Assembly: GCA_900541045.1 (NCBI GenBank)
Contig: UQID01000027.1
Location: 1 to 34,206, forward strand
Direction: 5' to 3'
From: an uncultured Collinsella sp.
GTDB taxonomy: Bacteria > Actinomycetota > Coriobacteriia > Coriobacteriales > Coriobacteriaceae
DNA: 34,206 nucleotides
The position numbers were made by a program, and so were the translations under genes. Of the stretch, positions 23,168 through 31,765 are shown piece after piece. Position 1 is the first letter of the stretch, and every line of letters starts with the position of its first letter. Under the pieces are notes generated by a model, which did not search any database, had not been told where the DNA came from, and saw only the letters and a list, made by a program, of their open reading frames with translations.

Positions 23168-24430
23168 ATGGACGGGATGAGAGACTTCGATGCCGTATCA
23201 GCATCAAAGACAGCGCTGCCTATAAGACTCGTCGGTCTTCTCGTTGCGCAGCTGTGCGTGTATTCGACGTTGTCGGCGCTGTGCTTTGCGTGCCCGCTTT
23301 ACTTGCTCGACCGCAGTGGTTCGTCAACGCTATATGGTGCCGTCGCGGCTATAGCGTTTATACCGGGCGTGCTTGCGACTCCGGCTGGCGGAGTATTAGC
23401 TGATCGAGAGGGGCATCGCGGCGTTCTAGCAGCTCTCGGTATTGCTTTAATGGTTGCAGCGATGCTATTTGTTCCCATGAAGTGCTCGTTGCCCCTTGCA
23501 GCTGTTGTGGCGGTGATGCTGTGCGTCCAATACGCCGTTCAATCTATTCTGAAGCCGATACTTCAAATTGAGACGCTGCACATGGTCGGCAAGGAAAAGG
23601 TCGAGCGGGCCACCGCGTTAGTGTCGCAGACGACCATGGCGAGCAATATTCTAGGTCCCGTGGTTGGAACAGCCGTCTACGGATGCTTTGGAATCGACGT
23701 CCTTTGCGCGATCGCGGCGGTGGCGTTTGCAATGTCGACGCTGCTGTTTTGGGCCACACTCAAACAAAATGTCCCCTCTGAAATGACGGGGGATAGCTCG
23801 ACTCGTATGGCATGTCAAAGCGATTTTATGTCAGCGATTCGGTGCCTGCTCCAAAACACCTCGTTGCTCGCCGTGATTTTGCTTGCGGCTGTTTTGAATC
23901 TTGCGTTGGTTGGGTTAACGATTGGTGCACCCGTTATTGTTACCAGGCATCTCGGCATGCAATCTTCCTGCATTGGGATTATTGAGGCAGCTATGGGGCT
24001 AGGCGGTCTTGCAGGCGGCGGTTTGGTCGGTATTAGGCCGAATCGTTTTTCCTTCAATGACATATGTCGATACGTTGCGATGATCTGTTTTGGAGTCGTG
24101 CCGATTACTGTCACGCTGCTGAGCGGCGCTGGCCAAATTGTGTTTGCTGCGCTTGCGGTCGGTTCGGCATGGGTCATGGTGTGGGCGAGTATTGCGTCGG
24201 TCGAAATCGTTGCATTCGTTCAGCGGGCGGCGCCGGCGGAACTCTGCGGAAAGGTGCTTTCGGTCGTATATATGGCTCTTTCCTGCGCAACGCCTATTGG
24301 CCAATTGACATACGGATTTGCATATGATCGATGGGCGCCGGCGGCTGTGTTCGCAGCTATGCTGGTGGTACTGGTGCTGACGACGGTGCTGTTTTATCGC
24401 TTGAAAAGTCGCTCACCACAAACAATGTGA
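23168..24430 (+). CDS. MFS transporter
   Basis: A 420-residue major facilitator with about twelve hydrophobic segments. Motif A after segment 2 reads GGVLADREGHRG. Similar to the macrolide/multidrug efflux group; the substrate is unknown. The frame is open to 23147, but AGGAGG lies between that ATG and the one at 23168, so 23168 is the start. Codon use is less GC-rich at third positions than neighbours, hinting the tetR-MFS pair is a newer arrival. Probably controlled by the upstream TetR. Confidence 0.85.
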   Translation: MDGMRDFDAVSASKTALPIRLVGLLVAQLCVYSTLSALCFACPLYLLDRSGSSTLYGAVAAIAFIPGVLATPAGGVLADREGHRGVLAALGIALMVAAMLFVPMKCSLPLAAVVAVMLCVQYAVQSILKPILQIETLHMVGKEKVERATALVSQTTMASNILGPVVGTAVYGCFGIDVLCAIAAVAFAMSTLLFWATLKQNVPSEMTGDSSTRMACQSDFMSAIRCLLQNTSLLAVILLAAVLNLALVGLTIGAPVIVTRHLGMQSSCIGIIEAAMGLGGLAGGGLVGIRPNRFSFNDICRYVAMICFGVVPITVTLLSGAGQIVFAALAVGSAWVMVWASIASVEIVAFVQRAAPAELCGKVLSVVYMALSCATPIGQLTYGFAYDRWAPAAVFAAMLVVLVLTTVLFYRLKSRSPQTM

Positions 24431-24542
24431 CGTTCGCAGTGCAGCGGTTTAACAGAAACGATTGCTGCGGCGTGGAACGCCCATACGAGAACGAGCCTCT
24501 CCTTCGCCTACAATATCGTGCAGACGAAGGAAAGGCATGCCC

Positions 24543-25400
24543 ATGATCAAGATGTTTGCGAGCGACTTAGACGGAACGCTGCTCAACGCCCTGCACGAGG
24601 CAGATGGGACCATCCGCCATGCCATTCGCGAGCTGACCGAGGCTGGCTTGCATGTGGTTCCCGCGACCGGGCGCTCGACGCTGCCGATTGGTGAGCATGG
24701 CTTTACGGGCCTGGCGCTTGACGCCTGCTGCTCCAATGGATCAATCGTGCGCGACAGCCATGGCGAGGTGCTCAAGACCTGGACCATCGACCCACAGATC
24801 ACCGAGGAGCTGCTCAAGGAGTTTCCGGATATTTGCTTCGACTGCTCCACGCCCGATGGCATGTTCTCGAGCGGCTCGTTCGAGATGCATCAGGCGGGCT
24901 TTAAAAAGGACAGTCCTATCAAGCGCATCGTGATGCGCGGCATGCGTGCGCGTGGCGGCTATCACGAGGAGCAGTATTTCGACCAGTCGATCGGCGACAT
25001 CTTGCGCCACGATGTGTGCAAGATCAACTGCCGCGTGACCTCGCCCGAGCTGGAGCGCGACCTAAAGGCGTATTTGGCCGAGCGCTCGGACCGCGTGGTC
25101 AACGCACCGTTCGATCCGGTGATGTTCGAGATCACGGACGTGGCGTGCAACAAGGGCGAGAGCGTGGCCTGGCTGGCGGGCTACTACGGTATTGCCGAGG
25201 ACGAGGTCGCGGTCTATGGCGATGGCGGCAACGATATCGCCATGCTCAAGCGTTTCCGTCACAGCTACGCGACCAAAAACGCTAGCGATGCAGCTAAAGC
25301 CGCCGCGAGCGCAACTATCGGCAGCTGCATGATCCACGCCGTCCCCAAACACATGCTCGCCACCATGCACAAGCAAAACTCCCGCACCATCATCGAATAA
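24543..25400 (+). CDS. HAD-superfamily (Cof-type) phosphatase
   Basis: A 285-residue HAD hydrolase of the Cof/type IIB group that removes phosphate from small metabolites such as sugar phosphates or flavin nucleotides. Catalytic motif I is DLDGTLL with Asp8 and Asp10, motif II Thr in PATGR, motif III Lys in CNKGES and motif IV GDGGNDIAML. A large cap domain lies between. The start at 24543 is chosen because AAGGAAAGG is 7 bases upstream; the frame is open to 24462. Followed by a hairpin. Confidence 0.9.
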   Translation: MIKMFASDLDGTLLNALHEADGTIRHAIRELTEAGLHVVPATGRSTLPIGEHGFTGLALDACCSNGSIVRDSHGEVLKTWTIDPQITEELLKEFPDICFDCSTPDGMFSSGSFEMHQAGFKKDSPIKRIVMRGMRARGGYHEEQYFDQSIGDILRHDVCKINCRVTSPELERDLKAYLAERSDRVVNAPFDPVMFEITDVACNKGESVAWLAGYYGIAEDEVAVYGDGGNDIAMLKRFRHSYATKNASDAAKAAASATIGSCMIHAVPKHMLATMHKQNSRTIIE

Positions 25401-25429
25401 TGTGACAAAGGGACAGCCCTTTTGTCACA
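25401..25429. repeat. GTGAC-family palindrome, likely HAD terminator
   Basis: TGTGACAAAGGG (25401-25412) pairs with CCCTTTTGTCACA (25417-25429) with one bulge and a 4-base loop, directly on the HAD stop codon. The AAAGGGACAG apex resembles the inner part of the CCTGCC-family repeats. Related copy at 25835. Confidence 0.65.
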
Positions 25430-25447
25430 GGGGTCTGTGTGCTTGGA

Positions 25448-25467
25448 ATACGAACATATATTCGTAT
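25448..25467. promoter_or_regulatory. LexA-like (SOS) box
   Basis: A perfect palindrome ATACGAA-catata-TTCGTAT. Its core CGAACATATATTCG (25451-25464) matches the Gram-positive/actinobacterial LexA consensus CGAACnnnnGTTCG at all but one defined position. It overlaps the promoter region of the small peptide gene at 25555, so that gene is probably DNA-damage-inducible. Confidence 0.65.
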
Positions 25468-25481
25468 ATATAACTAGGCTC

Positions 25482-25490
25482 TGGTAGAAT
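25482..25490 (+). promoter_or_regulatory. Extended -10 promoter of the small peptide gene
   Basis: TGGTAGAAT is an extended -10 element, with the LexA-like box occupying its -35 position. An alternative is TTGGAA (25443-25448) with TATATA (25467-25472), 18 bases apart; the LexA-like box then fills the spacer. Confidence 0.45.
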
Positions 25491-25520
25491 CGGTATCGTT
25501 GACGGCAGTTCCATGTGCCG

Positions 25521-25553
25521 GGCAGCGCCCTCCATCTGATGGGAGGTGATGCC
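25521..25553 (+). promoter_or_regulatory. Leader hairpin that sequesters the Shine-Dalgarno site
   Basis: CCTCC (25529-25533) pairs with GGAGG of the ribosome site (25542-25546), and GGCA (25521-25524) pairs with TGCC (25550-25553), directly before the ATG at 25555. Translation would need the structure to open, as known for several type I toxin mRNAs. Confidence 0.55.
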
Positions 25554-25554
25554 C

Positions 25555-25680
25555 ATGACCGATCTGATTGATTTCGTGAGACTTCTGACCGCTTTGGTCT
25601 CGTTCTTCACGGCGCTTGTCGGCCTTTCCGAGGCACTCAAGCAGCGTTCGAAGCGCAACAGAAGGGGTCGCCGCCGCTAA
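25555..25680 (+). CDS. Small hydrophobic peptide, possible SOS-induced type I toxin
   Basis: A 41-residue peptide too short for usual gene calling. It has a strong GGGAGGTGAT ribosome site. Residues 4-28 are hydrophobic with scattered charge (about one membrane helix: RLLTALVSFFTALVGL); residues 29-41 are a Lys/Arg tail (KQRSKRNRRGRRR). The size, single helix, basic tail, hidden ribosome site and LexA-like box match the organisation of membrane-active type I toxins such as TisB. No sequence family is recognised. It could instead be a small regulatory membrane peptide. An antisense partner RNA is not identified. Confidence 0.7.
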   Translation: MTDLIDFVRLLTALVSFFTALVGLSEALKQRSKRNRRGRRR

Positions 25681-25704
25681 GGCATTGACCCCCTAATGCA
25701 AACA

Positions 25705-25741
25705 ACGGCGCTGCCCAGCTAGCTACAACTTGGGCTGCCGT
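25705..25741. terminator. Hairpin after the small peptide gene
   Basis: ACGGC...GCCCA (25705-25717) pairs with TGGGC...GCCGT (25731-25741) with a small internal loop. T-content after it is weak on plus (ACACTATTCT), slightly better on minus (TTGTTT), so it may end transcripts from both sides. Confidence 0.5.
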
Positions 25742-25834
25742 CGACACTATTCTACCCACGAATGACTTTTTGGACAATCGGTACTGCCGCTTCAAAAGCC
25801 AGGCACAACTGGCACAACCTAGGCGGTCGCTGAA

Positions 25835-25863
25835 TGTGACATGGGAACTGTCCCTTCGCCACA
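25835..25863. repeat. GTGAC-family palindrome, second copy
   Basis: TGTGAC-at-GGGA-actg-TCCC-ttc-GCCACA forms an interrupted stem. It is similar in design and sequence to 25401-25429. Lies in the spacer between the peptide gene and the TetR gene. Confidence 0.5.
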
Positions 25864-25886
25864 TCCCAAATATTGCCTTTACGTGT

Positions 25887-25926
25887 TGATACACACGGTG
25901 TGCAATAATACTCGCACTGTGCAATA
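25887..25926 (+). promoter_or_regulatory. Promoter/operator region of tetR-activase operon
   Basis: TGTGCAATA is repeated directly at 25899-25907 and 25918-25926 (19 bases apart), next to a CACA-cgg-TGTG inverted repeat. It lies just before the TTG start of the TetR gene, so autoregulation is likely. No confident -10/-35 pair was fixed. Confidence 0.4.
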
Positions 25927-25955
25927 GCGCACAGGCTGAGTAACAAGGAGGACGC

Positions 25956-26666
25956 TTGTCCCAGCTCGAGAAATGCGATCGCCGGTCCCTTCGCTCGCAG
26001 CGTGCCCTTCGCCAGGCACTTGCCAGCGAGCTTGCCGAAAGCGGCGACCTTTCGCGCATTAATGTCGCGTCGCTCACCGAGCGCGCTGGCCTTACGCGCC
26101 GTACGTTCTATTCGCACTACCGCGATATCCCCGACTTTATCAATCAAATCGAGGATGGCTTGCTGACCGAGATCCGTGAGCGTATTGAGCTCATCACCGC
26201 AGCTCAGCTGCCCGATCTCTATCACAACATCGATGAGCTCGAGCCGGCGCCCGGTTCGGTTGAGCTGCTGCGTTATCTTGCGGCCAACCGCGACTTAATC
26301 GGTGCGCTGCTGGGTCCGGGCGGCGACCAGGCCTTCATTAAAAGGATCATCGACACCGCGCGTGAGGCTGTGGTGCCGCGTGCGCAGACGGGCATTTTGG
26401 GCCTGGCGCTGGGCACGTTCTTTGACTACTACGTCACCTACGTCGTGAGTGCCGAGGTCGGCATGATTCAGCGCTGGTTTGAGCGTGGGCTCACCGAATC
26501 GCCCGAGGCCATGGCGCGCATTATGACGGTGCTCGCTTTTGTGCGCCCTGGTGACCTGTATGGCCAACCCATCGATATCAACGTACCGGAATACGGCATG
26601 AAGCTATTGAACCTGCAGCTCGAGGACGCGGCCGACACCGCCGCAGCCGTCGAGTCCAACAACTAA
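25956..26666 (+). CDS. TetR family transcriptional regulator
   Basis: A 236-residue regulator. The HTH (residues about 10-58) reads RSQRALRQALASEL... LTERAGLTRRTFYSHYRDI, close to the DhaS/TetR_C_8-type group whose C-terminal part often binds coactivators. TTG start with AAGGAGG 4-6 bases upstream. It is followed 11 bases later by the giant activase gene, so it probably controls that gene; ligand unknown. Confidence 0.87.
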   Translation: MSQLEKCDRRSLRSQRALRQALASELAESGDLSRINVASLTERAGLTRRTFYSHYRDIPDFINQIEDGLLTEIRERIELITAAQLPDLYHNIDELEPAPGSVELLRYLAANRDLIGALLGPGGDQAFIKRIIDTAREAVVPRAQTGILGLALGTFFDYYVTYVVSAEVGMIQRWFERGLTESPEAMARIMTVLAFVRPGDLYGQPIDINVPEYGMKLLNLQLEDAADTAAAVESNN

Positions 26667-26677
26667 GAGGAGAGACA

Positions 26678-29600
26678 ATGAGCAAACTCGTCGAGGGCAT
26701 TAAGGACCGTATGGTCACTGCCGCGCGTGAGGCTGCGCCCGCCGTGGTGGATGCCGCGCAGAAGGCCGCGACCGCAGCTGCCGAGAAAGTTGCCGAGGCA
26801 GTTGCCGATGCCAAGAACGCGGCAGGGGAGACGTCCGTCGCTAGCGAGCCCGCCACCGCCGCTGAGCCCGTAGCCGCCGGCCAGGCCCCCGAAGGCGCGA
26901 TCTTCAACCCCGAGAACGCTCGCGGCAGCCTGCATCTGGGCATCGACGTGGGCTCCACCACCGTTAAGCTCGCCGTGCTCAACGACGACAACCAGATCGT
27001 CTACGCCAAGTACCAGCGCCACCACACCGACGTCCGCGCCTGCGCCCGCGACCTGTTCGAGGGCGCTGCGACCGTGCTGCCGACGGCCCAGATGACCTGC
27101 GCCATTACCGGCTCGGGCGGCCTGCTGCTGTCCCAGTGGCTCGACCTGGAGTTTGTCCAGGAGGTCATCGCCAGCAAGCGCGCTGTCGAGACTCTTATCC
27201 CGGCCACCGACGTTGCCATCGAGCTGGGCGGCGAGGACGCCAAGATCATCTATTTCGACAACGGCATCGAGCAGCGCATGAACGGCACCTGCGCCGGCGG
27301 CACGGGCGCGTTCATCGACCAGATGGCAACCCTGCTGCACACCGACGCGAGCGGCCTCAACGAGCTCGCGGCCAACGCCACCACCATCTATCCCATCGCC
27401 AGCCGCTGCGGCGTTTTTGCCAAGACCGACGTGCAGCCGCTGCTCAACGAGGGCGCCCGCCCCGAGGACGTGGCTGCCTCCATCTTCCAGGCTGTCGTGA
27501 CCCAGACCATCTCGGGTCTGGCGTGCGGCCGTCCCATCCGCGGCAACGTCGCCTTCCTGGGCGGCCCGCTGCAGTACCTCTCCGAGCTGCGCCACCGCTT
27601 CTACCTCACGCTCAACCTGGACGAGGAGCACCGTATCGTGCCCCAAAACGCTCACCTGTTTGTGGCGAGCGGCGCCGCCATGGCGCACGAGTCCAACAAG
27701 CTCAGCACGTTCCCGCAGCTCATCGAGGCCATCGACAGCTTGGGCGACACACAGGGTGCCGAGGTCGAGCGCCTGGATCCGCTCTTTGCCACCGACGAGG
27801 ACTTTGCCGAGTTCAAAACCCGCCACGACCAGGAAGTCGTCCCCAAGGGCAAGCTCGACGGCTACACCGGCCGCGTGTTCATCGGTATCGACGCCGGCTC
27901 CACCACCATGAAGGCCGCGCTCGTGGGCGAGGACGGTCAGCTGCTGCACACCTGGTACGGCAACAACAACGGCGACATCCTAGGCACGGCCAAGGTCATC
28001 ATGGCCGATTTCTACAACCACATTCCCGCCGGCTGCACCATCGGCCACGTGACCACCACGGGCTACGGTGAGGCGCTGCTCATCGAGGCCCTCAAGGCCG
28101 ATTCCGGCGAGATTGAGACCGTTGCGCACCTGCGCGGCGCCAAGGCGTTCCTGCCCGGCGTCGAGTTCATTCTGGACATTGGCGGCCAGGACATGAAGTG
28201 CCTGCGCGTCAAGGACGGCGTTATCGAGCACATCATGCTCAACGAGGCCTGCTCGTCGGGTTGCGGCAGCTTTATCGAGAGCTTCGCCGTGTCTATGAAC
28301 ATGGACGTGTGCGCATTTGCCGACGCTGCCATCCATGCCAAGGCCCCGGTTGATTTGGGCAGCCGCTGCACGGTCTTTATGAACTCGCGCGTCAAGCAGG
28401 CGCAAAAGGAAGGCGCCACGGTGGGCGACATCGCGGCCGGCCTGTCCTATTCCGTCATCAAGAATGCCCTCTTCAAGGTCATTAAGCTGCGCGACCCCAA
28501 GGAGATCGGCAGCCAGGTGATTGTCCAGGGCGGCACCTTTATGTCCGATGCCACGCTGCGCGCGTTTGAGCAGCTCACCGGCGTTCATGCCGTGCGTCCC
28601 GACATTGCCGGCTGCATGGGCGCCTACGGTGCGGCCCTGCTCGCCCGCGATCGCGCCGGTGCCGACGGCACTTCGACCATTCTTTCGGCCGAGGACATCG
28701 CGCACCTCACCGTGACGCAAAAGCATGTCCGCTGCGGCCGTTGCTCTAACAACTGCCAGCTTACCGTCAACGACTTTGGCGGCGGCAGGCGCTTCATTAC
28801 CGGCAACCGCTGCGAGAAGGGCGCTGGCCACAAAAAGCAGAAGACTGAGGCCCCCAACCTCTTCAAAAAGAAAAACGAGCTGCTCTTTAACCGCGAGATC
28901 CTGAGCCCCGACGAGGCCCCGCGCGGCACCGTCGGCATCCCGCGCGCGCTCAACATGTACGAGAACTACCCCTTCTGGCATGCGTTCTTTACGCGCCTGG
29001 GCTTTAGCGTGCAGCTGTCCGACCAGTCGAGCAAAAAGACTTACCAGGCGGGCATCGAGTCCATGCCGTCCGAGAGCGTGTGCTATCCGGCCAAGATGAG
29101 CCACGGCCACGTGATGAACCTCATCGACCGCGATGTCGACTTCATTTGGATGCCGTGCGTGCGCTGGGAGCGCAAGGAGGATCCGACCGCCGGCAACTGT
29201 TACAACTGCCCCATTGTCATGAGCTACCCCACGGCGCTGGCGCTCAATATCGACGAGATTCGCGAGCAGAACATCGAGTTCCTGTACCCGTTTGTGCCCT
29301 ATCACGACAAGACCGAGCTCAAGCGCCGTCTGTACCAGGTGCTCGCCGTCGACCGTGTGGCCGATGCTGAGGCCGGTCGCGGTCGTGTGCGTGGACCCAA
29401 GATCACGCGTTCCGAGGTCGATGCCGCCGTCAACGCCGCCTACGAGGCCGATGCGCGTTTCCACGAGGACATCCAGACCATGGGCGAGGAGGCTCTTAAG
29501 TGGGTCGAGGACCACGGCGGCCACGGCATTGTGCTCGCCGGCCGTCCCTACCATAACGACCCCGAGATCAACCACGCCCTGCCCGAGCTTATCTCGAGCT

Positions 29601-31459
29601 TTGGCTTTGCGGTCTTTACCGAGGATTCGCTCGCGCACCTGGTAAAGCCCGAGCGTCCGATTCGCGTCGTCGACCAGTGGATGTACCACAGCCGCCTGTA
29701 CGCCGTCGCCCGCTTTGTGACGATGCGCAACGACCTGGACCTGATCCAGCTCAACTCCTTCGGCTGCGGTCTCGATGCCCTGACTACCGACCAGGTGCAG
29801 GAAATCCTTGAGGCCAGCGGCAAGATCTACACCGTGCTCAAGATTGACGAGGTGTCCAACTTGGGCGCCGCGCGTATCCGTATTCGCTCGCTCATGGCAG
29901 CGCTCAAGGACCAGGAGGCCGAGCGCTTGGCCGAGGCCACGGCCGCGGGCGAGGCCTACGAGCAGGGCGATGCCGCGCCGGTGGCGCCCTCCACGGATGC
30001 CCCCGCGTTCGCGAGCCGCAAGTACACGTTCGAGGCGCAGCGCAAGAGTGCTTCGACCGCATGGCCCAAGGTGCCCTTTACCGAGCAGATGCGCGAGGAG
30101 GGCTACACCATCCTGTGCCCGCAGATGGCGCCGATCCACTTTGACCTGGTCAAAGAGGTATTCCGCGGTGCTGGCTATAACTTGGAACTGCTGCCCTCGA
30201 CTGACCACGATGCCGTCGAGGCCGGCCTGCGCTACGTGAACAACGATATTTGCTATCCGTCGATCCTGGTGACGGGCCAGATCATGGAGGCCATCGAGAG
30301 CGGTCGGTACGACCTGTCCAAGACGGCCGTGGTCATCAGCCAGACCGGCGGCGGCTGCCGTGCCACCAACTACATCGCGCTCATCCGCAAGGCCCTGCGC
30401 GAGAGCGGCCACCCCGAGATTCCGGTGATCTCGCTTTCGGCCGTGGCGCTCGGCGAGGACAACCCCGGCTTTAAGATTACGCCGGCGCTGCTTAAACAGG
30501 CAGTCTACGCGGTGCTCTTTGGCGACGTGATGATGCAGATGCTCTACCGTTGCCGCCCGTACGAGGCCACGCCCGGTGCCGCCAACGCGCTCTACGAGGA
30601 GTACATGGCGCGCGCCCGCAAGCTGGCGCCTAAGTTCAACAGGCACAACTACACCAAGCTTGCGCGTGAGGCCATCCGCGCGTTCGACACCATGCCGCTC
30701 GTGGGCGAGGGCACCAAGCCGCGCGTGGGCGTGGTTGGCGAGATCTTGGTCAAGTTCCATCCCACGGCCAACAACCACGTTGTCGATGTCATTGAGCGCG
30801 AGGGCTGTGAGGCTGTGGTGCCGGGACTGCTTGACTTCTTCCTGTACTCCATGAGCAACGCCGAGCTGCAGAAGGACGAGCTGGGAAGCTCTGCCACTAC
30901 GCGCGCGGGCATGCAAGCGCTTATTAAGCTCGTGGACTGGATGCGCACGCCGGTGGAGGAGATGCTCGAAAAGTCCGAGCGCTTTGAGGCACCCGAGCGC
31001 ATCGGCACCATGGCGGACAAGGCCCGCACGGTGCTGTCGGTGTGCAACAACATGGGCGAGGGCTGGTTACTCACGGCCGAGATGCTCGACCTAATTGACC
31101 ATGGCGCGCCCAACATCATCTGCACGCAGCCCTTCGCGTGCCTGCCCAATCACGTGGTGGGCAAGGCCGTGATCAAGGAGCTGCGCCGCCAGCATCCCGA
31201 GAGCAACATCGTCGCGGTGGACTACGACCCCGGTGCGTCTGAGGTCAACCAGCTCAACCGCATTAAGCTCATGATCAGCGTGGCCAAGGAAAACATGCGC
31301 GCCGGCAAGGGCTTTAAGCTCGAGAAGGTGGCGCCGCTCGCGATGGACGAGGTCACCGGCCAGATGCGTGCCCACGACGGCTGCGTGAGCTGCGGCTCGG
31401 TCGACGAGAGTGCCGTGGCGTCGGTCGCTGAGCGCCTGAGACGCGGCATTAAGAAGTAA
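26678..31459 (+). CDS. Acyl-CoA dehydratase activase-related protein (fused BadF pair, DUF2229, HgdB-like)
   Basis: A 1593-residue protein. Residues 1-80 are an Ala-rich, probably helical extension. Two BadF/HgdC-type ATPase halves follow (GIDVGSTTVK at 88 and GIDAGSTTMK at about 403). Each half keeps two cysteines 39 residues apart (205/244 and 525/564), the spacing of HgdC Cys127/Cys166 that hold a [4Fe-4S] cluster at the dimer interface, so the halves may form an internal dimer. A Cys-rich linker near 685-715 precedes a DUF2229 domain (from about 749) and an HgdB-like region (from about 1140). Activates or resembles 2-hydroxyacyl-CoA dehydratase electron donors; substrate unknown. AGAGGAGAG precedes the ATG. 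Confidence 0.9.
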   Translation: MSKLVEGIKDRMVTAAREAAPAVVDAAQKAATAAAEKVAEAVADAKNAAGETSVASEPATAAEPVAAGQAPEGAIFNPENARGSLHLGIDVGSTTVKLAVLNDDNQIVYAKYQRHHTDVRACARDLFEGAATVLPTAQMTCAITGSGGLLLSQWLDLEFVQEVIASKRAVETLIPATDVAIELGGEDAKIIYFDNGIEQRMNGTCAGGTGAFIDQMATLLHTDASGLNELAANATTIYPIASRCGVFAKTDVQPLLNEGARPEDVAASIFQAVVTQTISGLACGRPIRGNVAFLGGPLQYLSELRHRFYLTLNLDEEHRIVPQNAHLFVASGAAMAHESNKLSTFPQLIEAIDSLGDTQGAEVERLDPLFATDEDFAEFKTRHDQEVVPKGKLDGYTGRVFIGIDAGSTTMKAALVGEDGQLLHTWYGNNNGDILGTAKVIMADFYNHIPAGCTIGHVTTTGYGEALLIEALKADSGEIETVAHLRGAKAFLPGVEFILDIGGQDMKCLRVKDGVIEHIMLNEACSSGCGSFIESFAVSMNMDVCAFADAAIHAKAPVDLGSRCTVFMNSRVKQAQKEGATVGDIAAGLSYSVIKNALFKVIKLRDPKEIGSQVIVQGGTFMSDATLRAFEQLTGVHAVRPDIAGCMGAYGAALLARDRAGADGTSTILSAEDIAHLTVTQKHVRCGRCSNNCQLTVNDFGGGRRFITGNRCEKGAGHKKQKTEAPNLFKKKNELLFNREILSPDEAPRGTVGIPRALNMYENYPFWHAFFTRLGFSVQLSDQSSKKTYQAGIESMPSESVCYPAKMSHGHVMNLIDRDVDFIWMPCVRWERKEDPTAGNCYNCPIVMSYPTALALNIDEIREQNIEFLYPFVPYHDKTELKRRLYQVLAVDRVADAEAGRGRVRGPKITRSEVDAAVNAAYEADARFHEDIQTMGEEALKWVEDHGGHGIVLAGRPYHNDPEINHALPELISSFGFAVFTEDSLAHLVKPERPIRVVDQWMYHSRLYAVARFVTMRNDLDLIQLNSFGCGLDALTTDQVQEILEASGKIYTVLKIDEVSNLGAARIRIRSLMAALKDQEAERLAEATAAGEAYEQGDAAPVAPSTDAPAFASRKYTFEAQRKSASTAWPKVPFTEQMREEGYTILCPQMAPIHFDLVKEVFRGAGYNLELLPSTDHDAVEAGLRYVNNDICYPSILVTGQIMEAIESGRYDLSKTAVVISQTGGGCRATNYIALIRKALRESGHPEIPVISLSAVALGEDNPGFKITPALLKQAVYAVLFGDVMMQMLYRCRPYEATPGAANALYEEYMARARKLAPKFNRHNYTKLAREAIRAFDTMPLVGEGTKPRVGVVGEILVKFHPTANNHVVDVIEREGCEAVVPGLLDFFLYSMSNAELQKDELGSSATTRAGMQALIKLVDWMRTPVEEMLEKSERFEAPERIGTMADKARTVLSVCNNMGEGWLLTAEMLDLIDHGAPNIICTQPFACLPNHVVGKAVIKELRRQHPESNIVAVDYDPGASEVNQLNRIKLMISVAKENMRAGKGFKLEKVAPLAMDEVTGQMRAHDGCVSCGSVDESAVASVAERLRRGIKK

Positions 31460-31488
31460 CTGGCCTGCTATGGGCTAGATATGGGACA

Positions 31489-31524
31489 AGCGGGTGGTAG
31501 CCGTACCGGTTACCACCCGTTTTT
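31489..31524 (+). terminator. Rho-independent terminator
   Basis: CGGGTGGTA (31491-31499) and TACCACCCG (31511-31519) form a stem followed by TTTTT. Ends the activase operon. Confidence 0.92.
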
Positions 31525-31544
31525 GCTGGACACATGTTGCGTAA

Positions 31545-31765
31545 ATGACCTTGCTACAGCCTTCCGTGAGCTTGCCCGATTTTTGGGCCGGTTCGGGCTT
31601 TGAGGACAAGTTACTGCAGGCCCAAGGCGATTTTTCGCTCAACGCGGGCCAGCACAGCGTGACCTATCTGCCAAACGACGAGATGATCGCTGCGGACTGC
31701 CCATCGCCACCTACGAGATGGAAGCCGAGAAGTACATCTACCGCGTGTACAAGTACGAGCTGTAG
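31545..31765 (+). pseudogene. Frameshifted remnant of an unidentified protein
   Basis: The first frame (MTLLQPSVSLPDFWAG... to about NDEMIAA) looks protein-like up to about 31690. After that the plausible sequence continues in another frame (LPIATYEMEAEKYIYRV, ending at the TAG at 31763-31765), while the first frame turns into Ser/Pro/Arg-rich read-through. No ribosome site precedes the start. Likely a decayed fragment with a frameshift or deletion around 31690-31700. Family not recognised. Confidence 0.45.

Noticed and set aside
7449..24456. GCGGTTTAACAG shared by the 7424 hairpin loop and the spacer before the HAD gene
   Set aside because: A 12-base match is expected several times by chance in a window this long, and flanks do not agree.
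27980..30916. 978-codon open frame antisense to the activase gene
   Set aside because: Its length follows from high GC at third codon positions of the real gene. It has no ribosome site and no domain pattern, and the plus-strand frame is a clear family member.
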